Of a DNA stretch of 64,000 nucleotides, positions 53,686-62,013 are shown one piece after another; positions within the stretch are counted from its first letter, which is position 1, and every line of letters begins with the position of its first letter. The notes under the pieces were generated by a model that made no database searches, was not told where the DNA came from, and saw nothing but the letters and a program-made list of their open reading frames with translations. Made by a program: the position numbers and the translations under genes. This DNA comes from Paraburkholderia sp. (GTDB taxonomy: Bacteria; Pseudomonadota; Gammaproteobacteria; Burkholderiales; Burkholderiaceae), in the NCBI RefSeq assembly GCF_004298475.1, contig NZ_SCRP01000009.1:1-64000 (forward strand), read 5' to 3'.

Positions 53686-55647
53686 ATGCCACAGTCCACC
53701 GCCGTGTCGTCGAACTCTCGCAACGCTGCGCCGCGTGCGCCGTTTCGTCAGCGGCTTTCGACCCGCATCATCGTCCTCTCGGCGGTGGCGCTCACACTCG
53801 TGCTCTCGATGATCAGCGGCACGCTTTGGCTGTCGTGGCAGCTCGAAGGCGCGGGCGCGGCGATCAACGATGCAGGCAGCCTGCGCATGCGCGCAAACGC
53901 GGTGGCCATCGCGTTGTGGGAGACGCGCCTCGGCCAGGCCTCCCAGCTCGATGACCAGATTCGCCAGATGGACACCACGCTCAGCCGGTTGCGCGGCGGC
54001 GACCCGGCGCGTCCGCTCTTCCTGCCCAACGACAAGGTCATCCACGCGCAGTTCGCGCGCGTGGCGGCGGCATGGCAAGACGAACTGAGGCCCGCCGCGC
54101 TGCACGAACGCGATCTGGCCATGCGCGAACCGGGTGCGTATATCGCGCTGCTGCCGGGTTTCGTTGCCGAAGCCAACCGGCTCGTCAGCCTGATCGAGCA
54201 TGAAAATTCGCGCAAAACGGCGTGGCTGCGCATGTCGCAGCTCGCGCTCGCCGCGCTGTCGTGCGTCGGAACCGCGGCCATCGTCTATATGCTTTATCTG
54301 TGGTTCGTCGTGCCGGTGCAGCGGCTGCAGGATGGGCTTTCGCGCATCGAGGCGCGGGAGTTCGACACGCGGCTGCCGGTCAACACCGAAGACGAGTTCG
54401 GACAACTTGCGAACGGCTTCAACCGGATGGTCGCGGAGCTGCAGGCGCTGTACCTCGAACTCGAGGCGCGCGTGGAGGCGAAGACGGCGCAGCTTGCCGC
54501 GCAAAATCGTGAATTGGCGCTGCTCTATGAAATGGCGGCATGCCTCAATTCTCCCGAAACGGCTGAAGTGCTGTGCCACGACTTCCTCACGCGCCTGATG
54601 CGCGAATTCAACGCCGACGGCGGTACGGTGCGCGTGATATCGGCCGAGGACAACAACCTGCATCTGCTCGCGGCCGAGGGATTGACGGAGGAACTGGCGA
54701 ATGCCGAGCGGTGCATGTCCGCGCACAATTGCATCTGCGGCGTGGCGTCGTTTACGGATGAACCGGTGATCGGCGATTTGCGCATCATGATGGGCGACGA
54801 CCGCGAACTCGTAAAACGCTGCGTGCAGGCCGGTTTTGTCACGGTTGCGGCGTTCGCCATTGTTTCGCAGGACGAGACGCTCGGCACGTTCTCGCTGCAC
54901 TTCAAGCGGCCGCGGCAGATTCCGGCGTCCGAAATCCAGTTGCTGCGCACGCTCGGCCGGCATCTCGGCGTCGCGCTCAAGAACCGCCGTCTGGTCGCGC
55001 TGGCGCGGCAGCTTGCCGTATCCGAAGAGCGCAATCTCGTCGCGCAGGGCTTGCACGACAGCATTGCACAGGGCCTGAGTTATCTGAAGATGCAGGTGCA
55101 ATTGCTCGGCGAGGCAGGGCGCGCGGGCAATCTTGATGAAATCCGGGAACTCGTGCCGCTTCTTTCGGGCGGAGTTGAGGAAAGCTATCAAGACGTGCGC
55201 GAGCTGCTGCTAAACTTCCGCACGCGGATCGGGCCGGGGGCGTTGCGGCCCGCCGTCGAAGATACGGTCGCGCGCTTTCGGCGGCAGTCGGAGGCCGAGG
55301 TGACGCTGGACTATCGCGACGAAGGCGGCCCGCCGCTGCCGTCCGATCAGCAGTTGCAGGTGCTGTTCATCCTGCAGGAAGCGCTTTCGAACGTGCGCAA
55401 GCATGCCGAGGCGCAGTCGGTGCGCGTTACGGTGGTCAACGGACGCGATTTCCGGCTGGTTATCGAGGACGACGGCATTGGCTACGAGCCGGCCGAGCTC
55501 GATTCAGCCGGTGAAGCGCACGTCGGATTCCACATCATGCGCGAGCGTGCCAAGCGCCTTGCGGCGGCGCTGCATCTCGACGGCAGGCCGGGCCACGGCG
55601 CGCGCGTGGAGCTGATTCTCGGCGCCCAGGCCCGCATGGCTGCGTGA
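53686..55647 (+). CDS. narX: Nitrate/nitrite sensor histidine kinase NarX, 653 aa
   Basis: The membrane sensor of nitrate. TM1 is about residues 28-50 (IIVLSAVALTLVLSMISGTLW), then a periplasmic four-helix sensor with the P-box DAGSLRMRANAVA (about 62-74), TM2 near 188-208 (LALAALSCVGTAAIVYMLYLW), HAMP (VPVQRLQDGLSRIEAREFDTRLPV), a GAF-like Cys-containing central domain (RCMSAHNCICGVA), and a HisKA_3 / ATPase core. His457 in QGLHDSIAQGLSYLKMQVQ is the phosphorylation site, and the N/G boxes are EALSNVRKHAEA and EDDGIGYEP. It is adjacent to the narL regulator in an operon. Confidence 0.95.
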   Translation: MPQSTAVSSNSRNAAPRAPFRQRLSTRIIVLSAVALTLVLSMISGTLWLSWQLEGAGAAINDAGSLRMRANAVAIALWETRLGQASQLDDQIRQMDTTLSRLRGGDPARPLFLPNDKVIHAQFARVAAAWQDELRPAALHERDLAMREPGAYIALLPGFVAEANRLVSLIEHENSRKTAWLRMSQLALAALSCVGTAAIVYMLYLWFVVPVQRLQDGLSRIEAREFDTRLPVNTEDEFGQLANGFNRMVAELQALYLELEARVEAKTAQLAAQNRELALLYEMAACLNSPETAEVLCHDFLTRLMREFNADGGTVRVISAEDNNLHLLAAEGLTEELANAERCMSAHNCICGVASFTDEPVIGDLRIMMGDDRELVKRCVQAGFVTVAAFAIVSQDETLGTFSLHFKRPRQIPASEIQLLRTLGRHLGVALKNRRLVALARQLAVSEERNLVAQGLHDSIAQGLSYLKMQVQLLGEAGRAGNLDEIRELVPLLSGGVEESYQDVRELLLNFRTRIGPGALRPAVEDTVARFRRQSEAEVTLDYRDEGGPPLPSDQQLQVLFILQEALSNVRKHAEAQSVRVTVVNGRDFRLVIEDDGIGYEPAELDSAGEAHVGFHIMRERAKRLAAALHLDGRPGHGARVELILGAQARMAA

Positions 55648-55675
55648 CGTGAATGACTTTTAAACTTACGCTCAC

Positions 55676-56368
55676 ATGACGATACGCATTCTGCTCATTG
55701 ACGATCACACGCTTTTTCGTTCGGGCGTGAAGGCGCTGTTGCAGCGCCAGCCCGATTTCGAGGTGGTGGACGAGGCGGCCGACGGCGTAGGAGGGATCAA
55801 GCGGGCAAAGCAGCACACGCCGGACGTGGTGCTGCTCGATCTGAACATGCCGGGGCTCTCGGGAATCGAAACGTTGCAGCTGCTCGCACAGGACCTGCCT
55901 GGCACTGCGTTCGTCATGCTGACGGTCTCCGAGGATGCGGACGACCTGACCGCTGCCATGCGCGCCGGCGCGTGCGGTTATCTGTTGAAGGACATCGAGG
56001 CCGATACTTTGGCCGACGCGATTCGCAGGGCGGCGGCCGGTCACCCCGTGATTACCGAGCACATGACGGCGAAGCTTCTCGAACAGATGCGCAGACCGGT
56101 TCAGGCACCCGTGCCGCGCGCAGGCGATACGAGCGAAGCGCTGACCGCGCGCGAAGAGGAGATCGTGCGCGAACTGGCGCGCGGCGCGAGCAACAAGGAA
56201 ATCGCGCGCACGCTCGATCTGGCCGAAAGCACGGTGAAAATTCACGTGCGCAATATTTTGCGCAAGCTGAAGATGACGAGCCGCGTGCAGATTGCGCTCT
56301 ATGCGAAAGAGCGCGAGGGCAACGGGGGAGCGAGTGGCGCCGCGAGAAATATTGCCGCGGACGAATAG
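55676..56368 (+). CDS. narL: Nitrate response regulator NarL, 230 aa
   Basis: The response regulator partnered with NarX. Residues 1-125 form the receiver (acidic DD at 9-10, phosphorylated Asp55 in VVLLDLNMPG, and Lys in YLLKDIEAD). Residues about 150-215 are a GerE/LuxR-type helix-turn-helix (LTAREEEIVRELARGASNKEIARTLDLAESTVKIHVRNILRKL). Phosphorylated NarL should bind heptamers of the TACYNMT type near nar promoters. ATG 55676 lies 28 bp after narX. The length exceeds the E. coli protein (216 aa) through a short C-terminal extension. Confidence 0.95.
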   Translation: MTIRILLIDDHTLFRSGVKALLQRQPDFEVVDEAADGVGGIKRAKQHTPDVVLLDLNMPGLSGIETLQLLAQDLPGTAFVMLTVSEDADDLTAAMRAGACGYLLKDIEADTLADAIRRAAAGHPVITEHMTAKLLEQMRRPVQAPVPRAGDTSEALTAREEEIVRELARGASNKEIARTLDLAESTVKIHVRNILRKLKMTSRVQIALYAKEREGNGGASGAARNIAADE

Positions 56369-56827
56369 CGCGCTTCCTGCAATTTCCTGCGTTTTCCTGA
56401 AAGTCGCCGCGCGATGTTCTAACGCCGCCGCTTTAACACCCTCCCGCTTTAACACCGCGTTAGCCTCCGTCGCAGCACTGCGTGGCCGGCGGCCGCATTT
56501 GATTTAAATCAAATATTGTTGTGCAAACTCACTCGCTGCTAAAACACAGCTTGCTGCAGGTGAATTAGCATCCAGTGCGTTGTCGTCGGGCTCAAACCGT
56601 TGAAATGCCGCGCGCTTTCTCATGTCAAGGCATTCCCCGGATGAGAGTGGGCCAATTTCAGCGAATTCGCGTGACGGCTTGATATCCGGCATGATGCGGT
56701 CATGGCCCGCGTGTCCGGCTGCGAAAAGCTATCTCGATCTACTTCCCGATACTTTCAACCACGGCATTTCCGGCGCAGGCCGCCGTTTGCCCGGGCATAT
56801 CGCCTGCGTTCTGGAGGGAGTTCGAAG
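56369..56827. other. Intergenic region between narL and the DUF3079 gene
   Basis: No credible coding frame. It carries the perfect FNR box at 56499-56512 and about 315 bp of leader before the DUF3079 start, enough for a small RNA or long 5' UTR; a minus-strand 62-codon frame at 56504-56692 has no recognisable features. Confidence 0.5.
56499..56512 (+). promoter_or_regulatory. Perfect FNR/Anr box TTGATTTAAATCAA
   Basis: The sequence matches the FNR consensus TTGAT-N4-ATCAA at all ten defined positions and is fully palindromic. AT-rich DNA follows on the plus side (ATATTGTTGTGCAAAC, then CTAAAAC at about 56540 as a possible -10), while the minus side is very GC-rich, so it probably activates plus-strand transcription toward the DUF3079-ubiM pair. 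Confidence 0.8.
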
Positions 56828-57076
56828 ATGGCCAAGAAATTTCCGCTGATCCCCAGTCATCCTGAAAGATTGTGCTGGGGTTGCGACCACTACTGTCCGG
56901 CTGAAGATATGCGCTGCGGCAACGGTCAAAGTCGAACTCAGCATCCGATCGAACTGCTTGGCGACGACTGGTATTTGCATGGCGATTGGGGCATCGAGAT
57001 TCCCGCCGACGACAACAACGCTGAAGCCCAGGGCGGCTCGGAGCCTGCCCTGGCGGCTTTATGTAAATCGGATTAA
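56828..57076 (+). CDS. DUF3079 four-cysteine protein, 82 aa
   Basis: A small conserved protein with four cysteines, 16, 19, 23 and 30, spaced CX2CX3CX6C (ERLCWGCDHYCPAEDMRCG), which suggests a bound zinc or iron-sulfur centre. After it come RTQHPIELLGDDWYLHG and an acidic tail, also conserved in DUF3079. Function is unknown for the family. GGAGGG precedes ATG 56828, fixing the start. It lies 33 bp upstream of ubiM, and both follow the FNR box, so it may help UbiM or the quinone pathway under low oxygen. Confidence 0.8.
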   Translation: MAKKFPLIPSHPERLCWGCDHYCPAEDMRCGNGQSRTQHPIELLGDDWYLHGDWGIEIPADDNNAEAQGGSEPALAALCKSD

Positions 57077-57109
57077 ACAGGTCGGATCAAAGCGAATCAG
57101 GAAGCCATC

Positions 57110-58339
57110 GTGAATGCGGACATTGTGATTGTCGGCGCAGGTCCAGTCGGACTGTGCCTTGCCCACGCGTTGTCGGGAGCCGGACTGCGGATCACGCTCG
57201 TGGAGAAGCAGGGGCGGGACGCGCTGAGCGAGCCCGCATTCGATGGACGCGAAATTGCGCTGACGCACAACACGGTGGCGCTGATGAAGCGTTGGGGGCT
57301 GTGGGAGCGAATCGAAGACGTCGCGAAGTCGCGTCTGGTCAACGCAAAGGTGTTCAACGGTGCTTCGTCGCGTGCGCTTCAGATCGGGCACGAACTGAGC
57401 GATCATCAGGAACTGGGCTGGCTGGTCGCGAATCAGCTGATTCGCAAGGCCGCTTTCGATGTCGTGGAAGAAGGGCGCGCGAGCAATCGGATCGAGCTCC
57501 TGACCAGCGAAGAGGTTGTCGGGATCGAAAACGGCCGCGAAACGATCGAGGCGAGCCTTGCCAGCGGGCGGAAACTCTCGGCGCGTCTGCTTATCGCTGC
57601 CGATAGCCGGTTCTCGCTGACGAGAAGAATGATGGGCATCGGGGCCGACATGCGCGATTTCGGCAAGTCGATGCTGGTCTGCTACATGACGCACGAGAAG
57701 CCGCATGATCACACCGCGTGGGAGTGGTTCGGCTACGGCCAGACGCTCGCGCTGCTGCCGATGAATCCGGACCCGGAGAGCGGCGCTTTCAGGTCTTCCG
57801 TCGTGGTGACCTTGCCGGGCCGCGAGATCGACCGGCTCCAGCAAGTCGACGCGCACGAATTCAACGCGGAAATCGAGCGCCGGTTTGCGCATCGCCTTGG
57901 CGGCATGAAGCTCGTGTCGACGCGCCACGCTTATCCGCTGGTTGCGGTTTATCCGAGGCAGTTCGTGGCCAGGCGTTTCGCGACGGTCGGCGACGCGGCC
58001 GTGGGCATGCATCCGGTGACGGCGCATGGCTTCAATTTCGGTGTGTCGAGTATCGAGTCGCTGGCGAACGCGATTTTGTCCGCGCACGGTGCAGGCAAGG
58101 ATTTCGCCGACGATGCCGTGTTGAAGCGCTACGAGAGCCGGCACCGCAGGAGCACCCGTCCGCTGTATCTGATGACGGACGTCGTGACCACGCTTTATAA
58201 CCGCGACAACCTTCCGGCGAAGCTGGCCAGGAATTTCATGCTGCACGTCGGCGAAAATCTGCCGCTGGTCAAGCATGCCATCGCCGCGCATCTCGCCGGA
58301 AGCAGGAAAGAAAACAGGAAAGAAGTCGCTGCCCGGTGA
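57110..58339 (+). CDS. ubiM: FAD-dependent ubiquinone ring hydroxylase UbiM, 409 aa
   Basis: A UbiH/UbiF/UbiM-family flavin monooxygenase. The Rossmann motif is IVIVGAGPVGLCLAHALSGAGL with the Glu (VEKQG) that binds ADP-ribose. Next, the arginine of FDGREIALTHNT and the second FAD motif FATVGDAAVGMHPVTAHGFNFGVSS are conserved. UbiM enzymes hydroxylate demethoxyubiquinol with O2. The substitution GFNFG for the GLNLG of UbiH is the UbiM-type pattern as I recall it. It starts with GTG 57110, AGGAAG upstream. Its position downstream of an FNR box, beside the nitrate reductases, fits micro-oxic ubiquinone synthesis. It converges on narK. Confidence 0.85.
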   Translation: MNADIVIVGAGPVGLCLAHALSGAGLRITLVEKQGRDALSEPAFDGREIALTHNTVALMKRWGLWERIEDVAKSRLVNAKVFNGASSRALQIGHELSDHQELGWLVANQLIRKAAFDVVEEGRASNRIELLTSEEVVGIENGRETIEASLASGRKLSARLLIAADSRFSLTRRMMGIGADMRDFGKSMLVCYMTHEKPHDHTAWEWFGYGQTLALLPMNPDPESGAFRSSVVVTLPGREIDRLQQVDAHEFNAEIERRFAHRLGGMKLVSTRHAYPLVAVYPRQFVARRFATVGDAAVGMHPVTAHGFNFGVSSIESLANAILSAHGAGKDFADDAVLKRYESRHRRSTRPLYLMTDVVTTLYNRDNLPAKLARNFMLHVGENLPLVKHAIAAHLAGSRKENRKEVAAR

Positions 58340-58400
58340 GTGCCCGGTGAGCGCCGCGCACCTTCAAAGCCGCTTCACAGCTACACCTGCCGCTACGCGT

Positions 58401-58432
58401 GCCGCTGCATTTCCGCCGGCGCGTGCAGCGGC
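58401..58432. terminator. Hairpin between convergent ubiM and narK genes
   Basis: GCCGCTGCA (58401-58409) pairs perfectly with TGCAGCGGC (58424-58432) around a 14-nt loop, in the 99-bp gap between two convergent genes. Without a T-run, it would act in both directions at most moderately. Confidence 0.5.
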
Positions 58433-58438
58433 GGCCGC

Positions 58439-59719
58439 TCAATGCTGCGGCTGTTCGAGCACCGGCGTACGCCGGACCTCGGACATGTACATCAAGATCA
58501 GCGACACCCATACGACGCCGTAAAGCAGCATGAAGCAGCTTGAGCGGACCTTGAAGATATCCAGCAGCACGCCGAACATGATTGGCAGCAGGAAGCCGCC
58601 AAGCCCGCCCGCGAGCCCGACGATGCCCGTTACGACGCCCATGTTGGCCGGAAAATCATCGGCGACGTATTTGAACGTGGACGCCATGCCGAACGCGAAC
58701 ACGCTGCCGAGCAGGAACGCCAGCACGACGAAGCCCGTGATCGGAACGGAGATGTGCAGCGTGGCGTCGCCGCTGATCGTGTGAATGACGAGATCGGCGG
58801 GCGGGTACGAGAGAATGAAGAGGCAGATCCACGCGACCCACAGGCCCCACCACGTCACATTGTGTGCGCCGAATTTGTCGGCGAGCAGACCGCCCACGGC
58901 GCGCAGGATAGAGCCCGGCAGCGAGAATCCCGCCGCGAATGCCGCCGCGACCACCAGCGTCATGCCGTACTCGGCCTTGAGGTATTGCGGAATCCACAGC
59001 GAAAGCGCAGTGAAGCCGCCGAAGGTGATCGAGTAGTACTGGCACAGCCGCCATACGCGGGGGTCGCGCAGCACCTTGAATGAATCGGCCCACGAACCCT
59101 TCGAGGCACCCGCACCCGGGTCGCGTGCGGAACCCAGCCAGAAAATCACCGCGGTTACGAGCAGCGCGACGGCATAGACGCGCGGCACGAAGCGCCACCC
59201 GAAGGCCGCCTCCAGTGACGGCGTGACGAACAGATTGACCGCTGCGCCCACCGTGCCCGCGCCGAAGAAACCCATGGCGAAACCGCGCCGTTCAGGCGGA
59301 AAAAAGCGCGCGACGTAAGGTGTGCCCACCGCGAACGAAGCGCCGACACAACCGAGAAAGAGCCCGATGAGCAGGAACTGCCAGAGCTGGCTGGCGTAAC
59401 TGACGATATACACCGGGATCGCGCAGACCACGAGCAGGCTGGTCATGACGATGCGGCCGCCGAAGCGGTCGGTCCACGCGCCGAGCGGCAACCGCATGAC
59501 TGCACCGGTCAGCACCGGCGTTGCCGTGAGCAGGCCGAATTCGGTGCTGTTCAGGCCGAGCTCGTCGCGCAGCCGCACGCCGAGCACGCCAAACATCATC
59601 CACACGACGAAGCAAACAAGAAATGCGAGCGTGCTGACAAGCAGGACCGACCACGCCTGAATGCCGACGCTGGCCGGGGCAGCCGGACCCCGGCGGGCGG
59701 ATTCGCTGGGCAGATTCAT
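58439..59719 (-). CDS. narK: Nitrate transporter NarK (third copy, type 1), 426 aa
   Basis: A 12-segment MFS transporter, similar in type to NarK1. TM1 is LLVSTLAFLVCFVVWMMFGVLG, the substrate-binding arginine motif is LTGAVMRLPLGAWTDRFGGRIVM, the second signature is GIVGLAGGLGGFLLPIMFGVLL. Unlike narK1, its N-terminal tail (MNLPSESARRGPAAPAS) is intact. It is the last gene of the minus-strand cluster narG-H-J-I-ppi-narK, 50 bp after the isomerase gene. The gap carries a strong hairpin that may set its expression. Confidence 0.93.
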   Translation of the reverse strand: MNLPSESARRGPAAPASVGIQAWSVLLVSTLAFLVCFVVWMMFGVLGVRLRDELGLNSTEFGLLTATPVLTGAVMRLPLGAWTDRFGGRIVMTSLLVVCAIPVYIVSYASQLWQFLLIGLFLGCVGASFAVGTPYVARFFPPERRGFAMGFFGAGTVGAAVNLFVTPSLEAAFGWRFVPRVYAVALLVTAVIFWLGSARDPGAGASKGSWADSFKVLRDPRVWRLCQYYSITFGGFTALSLWIPQYLKAEYGMTLVVAAAFAAGFSLPGSILRAVGGLLADKFGAHNVTWWGLWVAWICLFILSYPPADLVIHTISGDATLHISVPITGFVVLAFLLGSVFAFGMASTFKYVADDFPANMGVVTGIVGLAGGLGGFLLPIMFGVLLDIFKVRSSCFMLLYGVVWVSLILMYMSEVRRTPVLEQPQH

Positions 59720-59732
59720 GTTGCCTCCAACC

Positions 59733-59761
59733 AGGGCCTGTTATGCATATGAACAGGCCCT
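59733..59761. repeat. Hairpin AGGGCCTGTT / AACAGGCCCT between ppi and narK
   Basis: A perfect 10-bp stem (59733-59742 with 59752-59761) around a 9-nt loop, just upstream of the narK ATG on the minus strand. No T-run, so processing or stability control of the operon mRNA is more likely than termination. Confidence 0.7.
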
Positions 59762-59769
59762 GACGCTCT

Positions 59770-60558
59770 TCATTGAACGAGTGGGCTGGTTGCCGCTTCG
59801 AGCGCGGCATTCTCGAGTGAAGCTTCAGAAGCAAGAATCGATACGTATTGCTGGATGGCCTTGTTGCGCACGCGCTCGCTCAGATAGCGCGCGATATCGT
59901 CGGCTGCGTCTTCGAACGAGACGGGCACACCCGGCACGCGGCGGTCGACGCGCACGAGATGAAAGCCGAAGCGCGTACGCACGACATGCGGCAGAATGCC
60001 GACGTCGGTGCAATCGAACAGTGCCGCCTCGAACTCGGGCACCGTGTCGCCGCGCGCAAGCTGGCCGAGACTGCCGCCCACGCCCGAGGACGGACAGTTG
60101 GAAAGTTCGCCGGCAGCGGCCTCGAACGTGTCGGGCGCGTGCAGCAGCTGGTGCAGGGTTTCTTCGGCTTTCTGGCGCAGAAACGTAACCGGCACGCGTT
60201 CGGTCACGGCGAAGAGAATGTGGCTTGCAAATACGAGTTCGTTGCGTACGAAACGTGTAGGGTTCTGCTCGTAATAGCGTGCGCAGTCCTCGCGTGTGGC
60301 TTCGGGGACGCGCAATTCGCGCCCAAGCAGCGTTTCGAGCGTGTCGTCGTCGAGCGTGCCGTCGGGCGCGATCAATTCAAGCGCCGCGGCACGCTGCCGC
60401 AGCAGTTCCTGAACCACCAGTGCACGACGTGCCGCAAGCGCCGGATCGGGCGCATTCGTATAGTTCTGGCTTTCGGCGTCGATTGTCGCGGCGCTGATTT
60501 CTACGTCGTTGACGCGCGCGGGCAATTCGCCCGCGCCTGAATGCGGTGCTGCGTCCAT
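59770..60558 (-). CDS. Parvulin-type peptidyl-prolyl isomerase of nar operons, 262 aa
   Basis: A cytoplasmic (no signal peptide) parvulin-type isomerase of the NifM/PpiC group. The parvulin core is at about residues 125-225: VFASHILFAVTERVPV, then GGSLGQLARGDTVPEFEAALFDC and VVRTRFGFHLVRVDRRVPG, typical of rotamase domains. The N-terminal part (RVNDVEISAATIDAESQNY) is a helical chaperone-like segment. Genes of this type sit beside narI in many nar operons of beta- and gammaproteobacteria, so assistance in folding or assembling the nitrate reductase is likely. The catalytic detail is not checked. Confidence 0.88.
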   Translation of the reverse strand: MDAAPHSGAGELPARVNDVEISAATIDAESQNYTNAPDPALAARRALVVQELLRQRAAALELIAPDGTLDDDTLETLLGRELRVPEATREDCARYYEQNPTRFVRNELVFASHILFAVTERVPVTFLRQKAEETLHQLLHAPDTFEAAAGELSNCPSSGVGGSLGQLARGDTVPEFEAALFDCTDVGILPHVVRTRFGFHLVRVDRRVPGVPVSFEDAADDIARYLSERVRNKAIQQYVSILASEASLENAALEAATSPLVQ

Positions 60559-60589
60559 CGATAAGTTCCTTGATTCCTGATTGAAGTGT

Positions 60590-61273
60590 TTAGCGCTTGC
60601 GCACGAGCTGGTACGGCCGGATCAGATACGCGACCGACGCGATACCGCTCCAGATATGAACCATGCGCGTGAAGGGCGAGACGAGGAAGATCGTGAAGCC
60701 TAGTGCGATGTGCGTCTGGTAGACGAGCGGCACGCCGTCGAGCAGACCGGCAATATTCGGCCGGAACGTGACGACACCCTTCACGTAATCGGTGAGCTGT
60801 TCGAACATCGCGCCGTCCATGTGATGCGACGAAAGCACGACGGTCCCGAGGCCGAGCGCAAGCTGCGCCCACAACATTAACACGATGACGATGTCCGATG
60901 CCTTGCTGTTATGGCGAATGCGCGTGTCGCCGAGGCGCCGGAAGATCAGGATCGTGAGGCCGACGATCGCAAACGATCCGGCGATGCCGCCTGCGATCAT
61001 CGCAATCAACTGGTGGACCGTCGCCGACATGAACGGCGCGGTGAGCCAGTGCGGCGCGAGAAAGCCGACGAAGTGCCCGAGCACGACGACCAGCACGCCC
61101 CAGTGGAAGAGATTGCTGCCGATGCGTAACGCACCGCGTCGCAGCAGCTGCGATGTGTCGCTTTTCCACGTGTACTGTTCGCGGTCGAATCGCGCAAGCG
61201 AGCCGAATAGCAGCACCGCAAGGCAGATGTACGGATAGATGCCGAACAGGAACTGATGCAGATATTGGCCCAT
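60590..61273 (-). CDS. narI: Nitrate reductase gamma subunit NarI, second copy, 227 aa
   Basis: A cytochrome b subunit like the one at 52352 and of the same length. Heme histidines occur in SNLFHWGVLVVVLGHFVGF and in YQTHIALGFTIFLVSPFTRMVHIWSG. ATG 61273 (MGQYLHQFLFGIYPYI) follows a GAGGAG site; the upstream in-frame extension to 61306 is not conserved. The protein ends RPYQLVRKR. Downstream lies the isomerase gene with a 31-bp gap. Confidence 0.93.
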   Translation of the reverse strand: MGQYLHQFLFGIYPYICLAVLLFGSLARFDREQYTWKSDTSQLLRRGALRIGSNLFHWGVLVVVLGHFVGFLAPHWLTAPFMSATVHQLIAMIAGGIAGSFAIVGLTILIFRRLGDTRIRHNSKASDIVIVLMLWAQLALGLGTVVLSSHHMDGAMFEQLTDYVKGVVTFRPNIAGLLDGVPLVYQTHIALGFTIFLVSPFTRMVHIWSGIASVAYLIRPYQLVRKR

Positions 61274-61316
61274 GACTGCTCCTCGCTGCGCGCGCGATTG
61301 GCGCAAGGTGGGTTAA

Positions 61317-62012
61317 TCAGCGCGTGGTGCGCCGCGGGTGAAATTCCACGGGCGCGGTGGCCGGCTGACCGGCGCCCATGAACTGCACAGGCTCATCGGC
61401 CCACGCGGCGTCGAGCGCGCGCAGCCCGTCTTTGTCGTGCGGCGCGCCGGCGTCGTCGTCGTGTGCGAATTCGGGCAACTCGGTCTTGCCCAATCCCGCA
61501 AACGGCAACAGCGCACCGATGACATAAGCGTAGTGGCTGTTGCGACGGGCGAGCCCGGCCGTGATCGATTGCAGGATCTCCGCCGTTTCGCCGAGCAGCT
61601 TGTGCGCTTCGCCTGCATCGAGAATCGACAGATATTCGAGGAACACGGGTAAATAATCGGGCAACTGGCCGGGGCGCAGCAGCATGCCGTGCTTCTCGTA
61701 CATCTGCAGGAGATCGATCATCGCCTGGCCGCGGTCGCGCGATTCGCCGTGCACGTGCTCGAACAGATGAAGCGACGTGGAGCGGCCGCGATCGAACAGT
61801 GCGACGTAATTCTCCTGGAGCGCGAGCAACTCGCGTGAGCCGAGATAGTCGATGAAGCGTAGCAGCTTCTCGCGCACCTCGGCGCCGAACGCGCGCTCGT
61901 CGCGCACCATCGCGCGGACTTCGTCGAGCGCTTCGACGAGCGCGGGCTCCGGGTATTCCAGGAGCGTCGCGATCAGGCGGTAGGTCATGGGTTGAGGACG
62001 GCTTGCAAACAT
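61317..62012 (-). CDS. narJ: Nitrate reductase chaperone NarJ, second copy, 231 aa
   Basis: A NarJ-type chaperone with LIATLLEYPEPALVEALDEVRAM at the start and STSLHLFEHVHGESRDRGQAMIDLL in the middle. ATG 62012 is fixed by an AAGGAG site inside the end of narH (TGA at 62014-62016), giving near-continuous translation. The C-terminal tail with DKDGLRALDAAWADEPVQFMG is more diverged from the first copy. Confidence 0.92.
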   Translation of the reverse strand: MFASRPQPMTYRLIATLLEYPEPALVEALDEVRAMVRDERAFGAEVREKLLRFIDYLGSRELLALQENYVALFDRGRSTSLHLFEHVHGESRDRGQAMIDLLQMYEKHGMLLRPGQLPDYLPVFLEYLSILDAGEAHKLLGETAEILQSITAGLARRNSHYAYVIGALLPFAGLGKTELPEFAHDDDAGAPHDKDGLRALDAAWADEPVQFMGAGQPATAPVEFHPRRTTR

Positions 62013-62013
62013 C

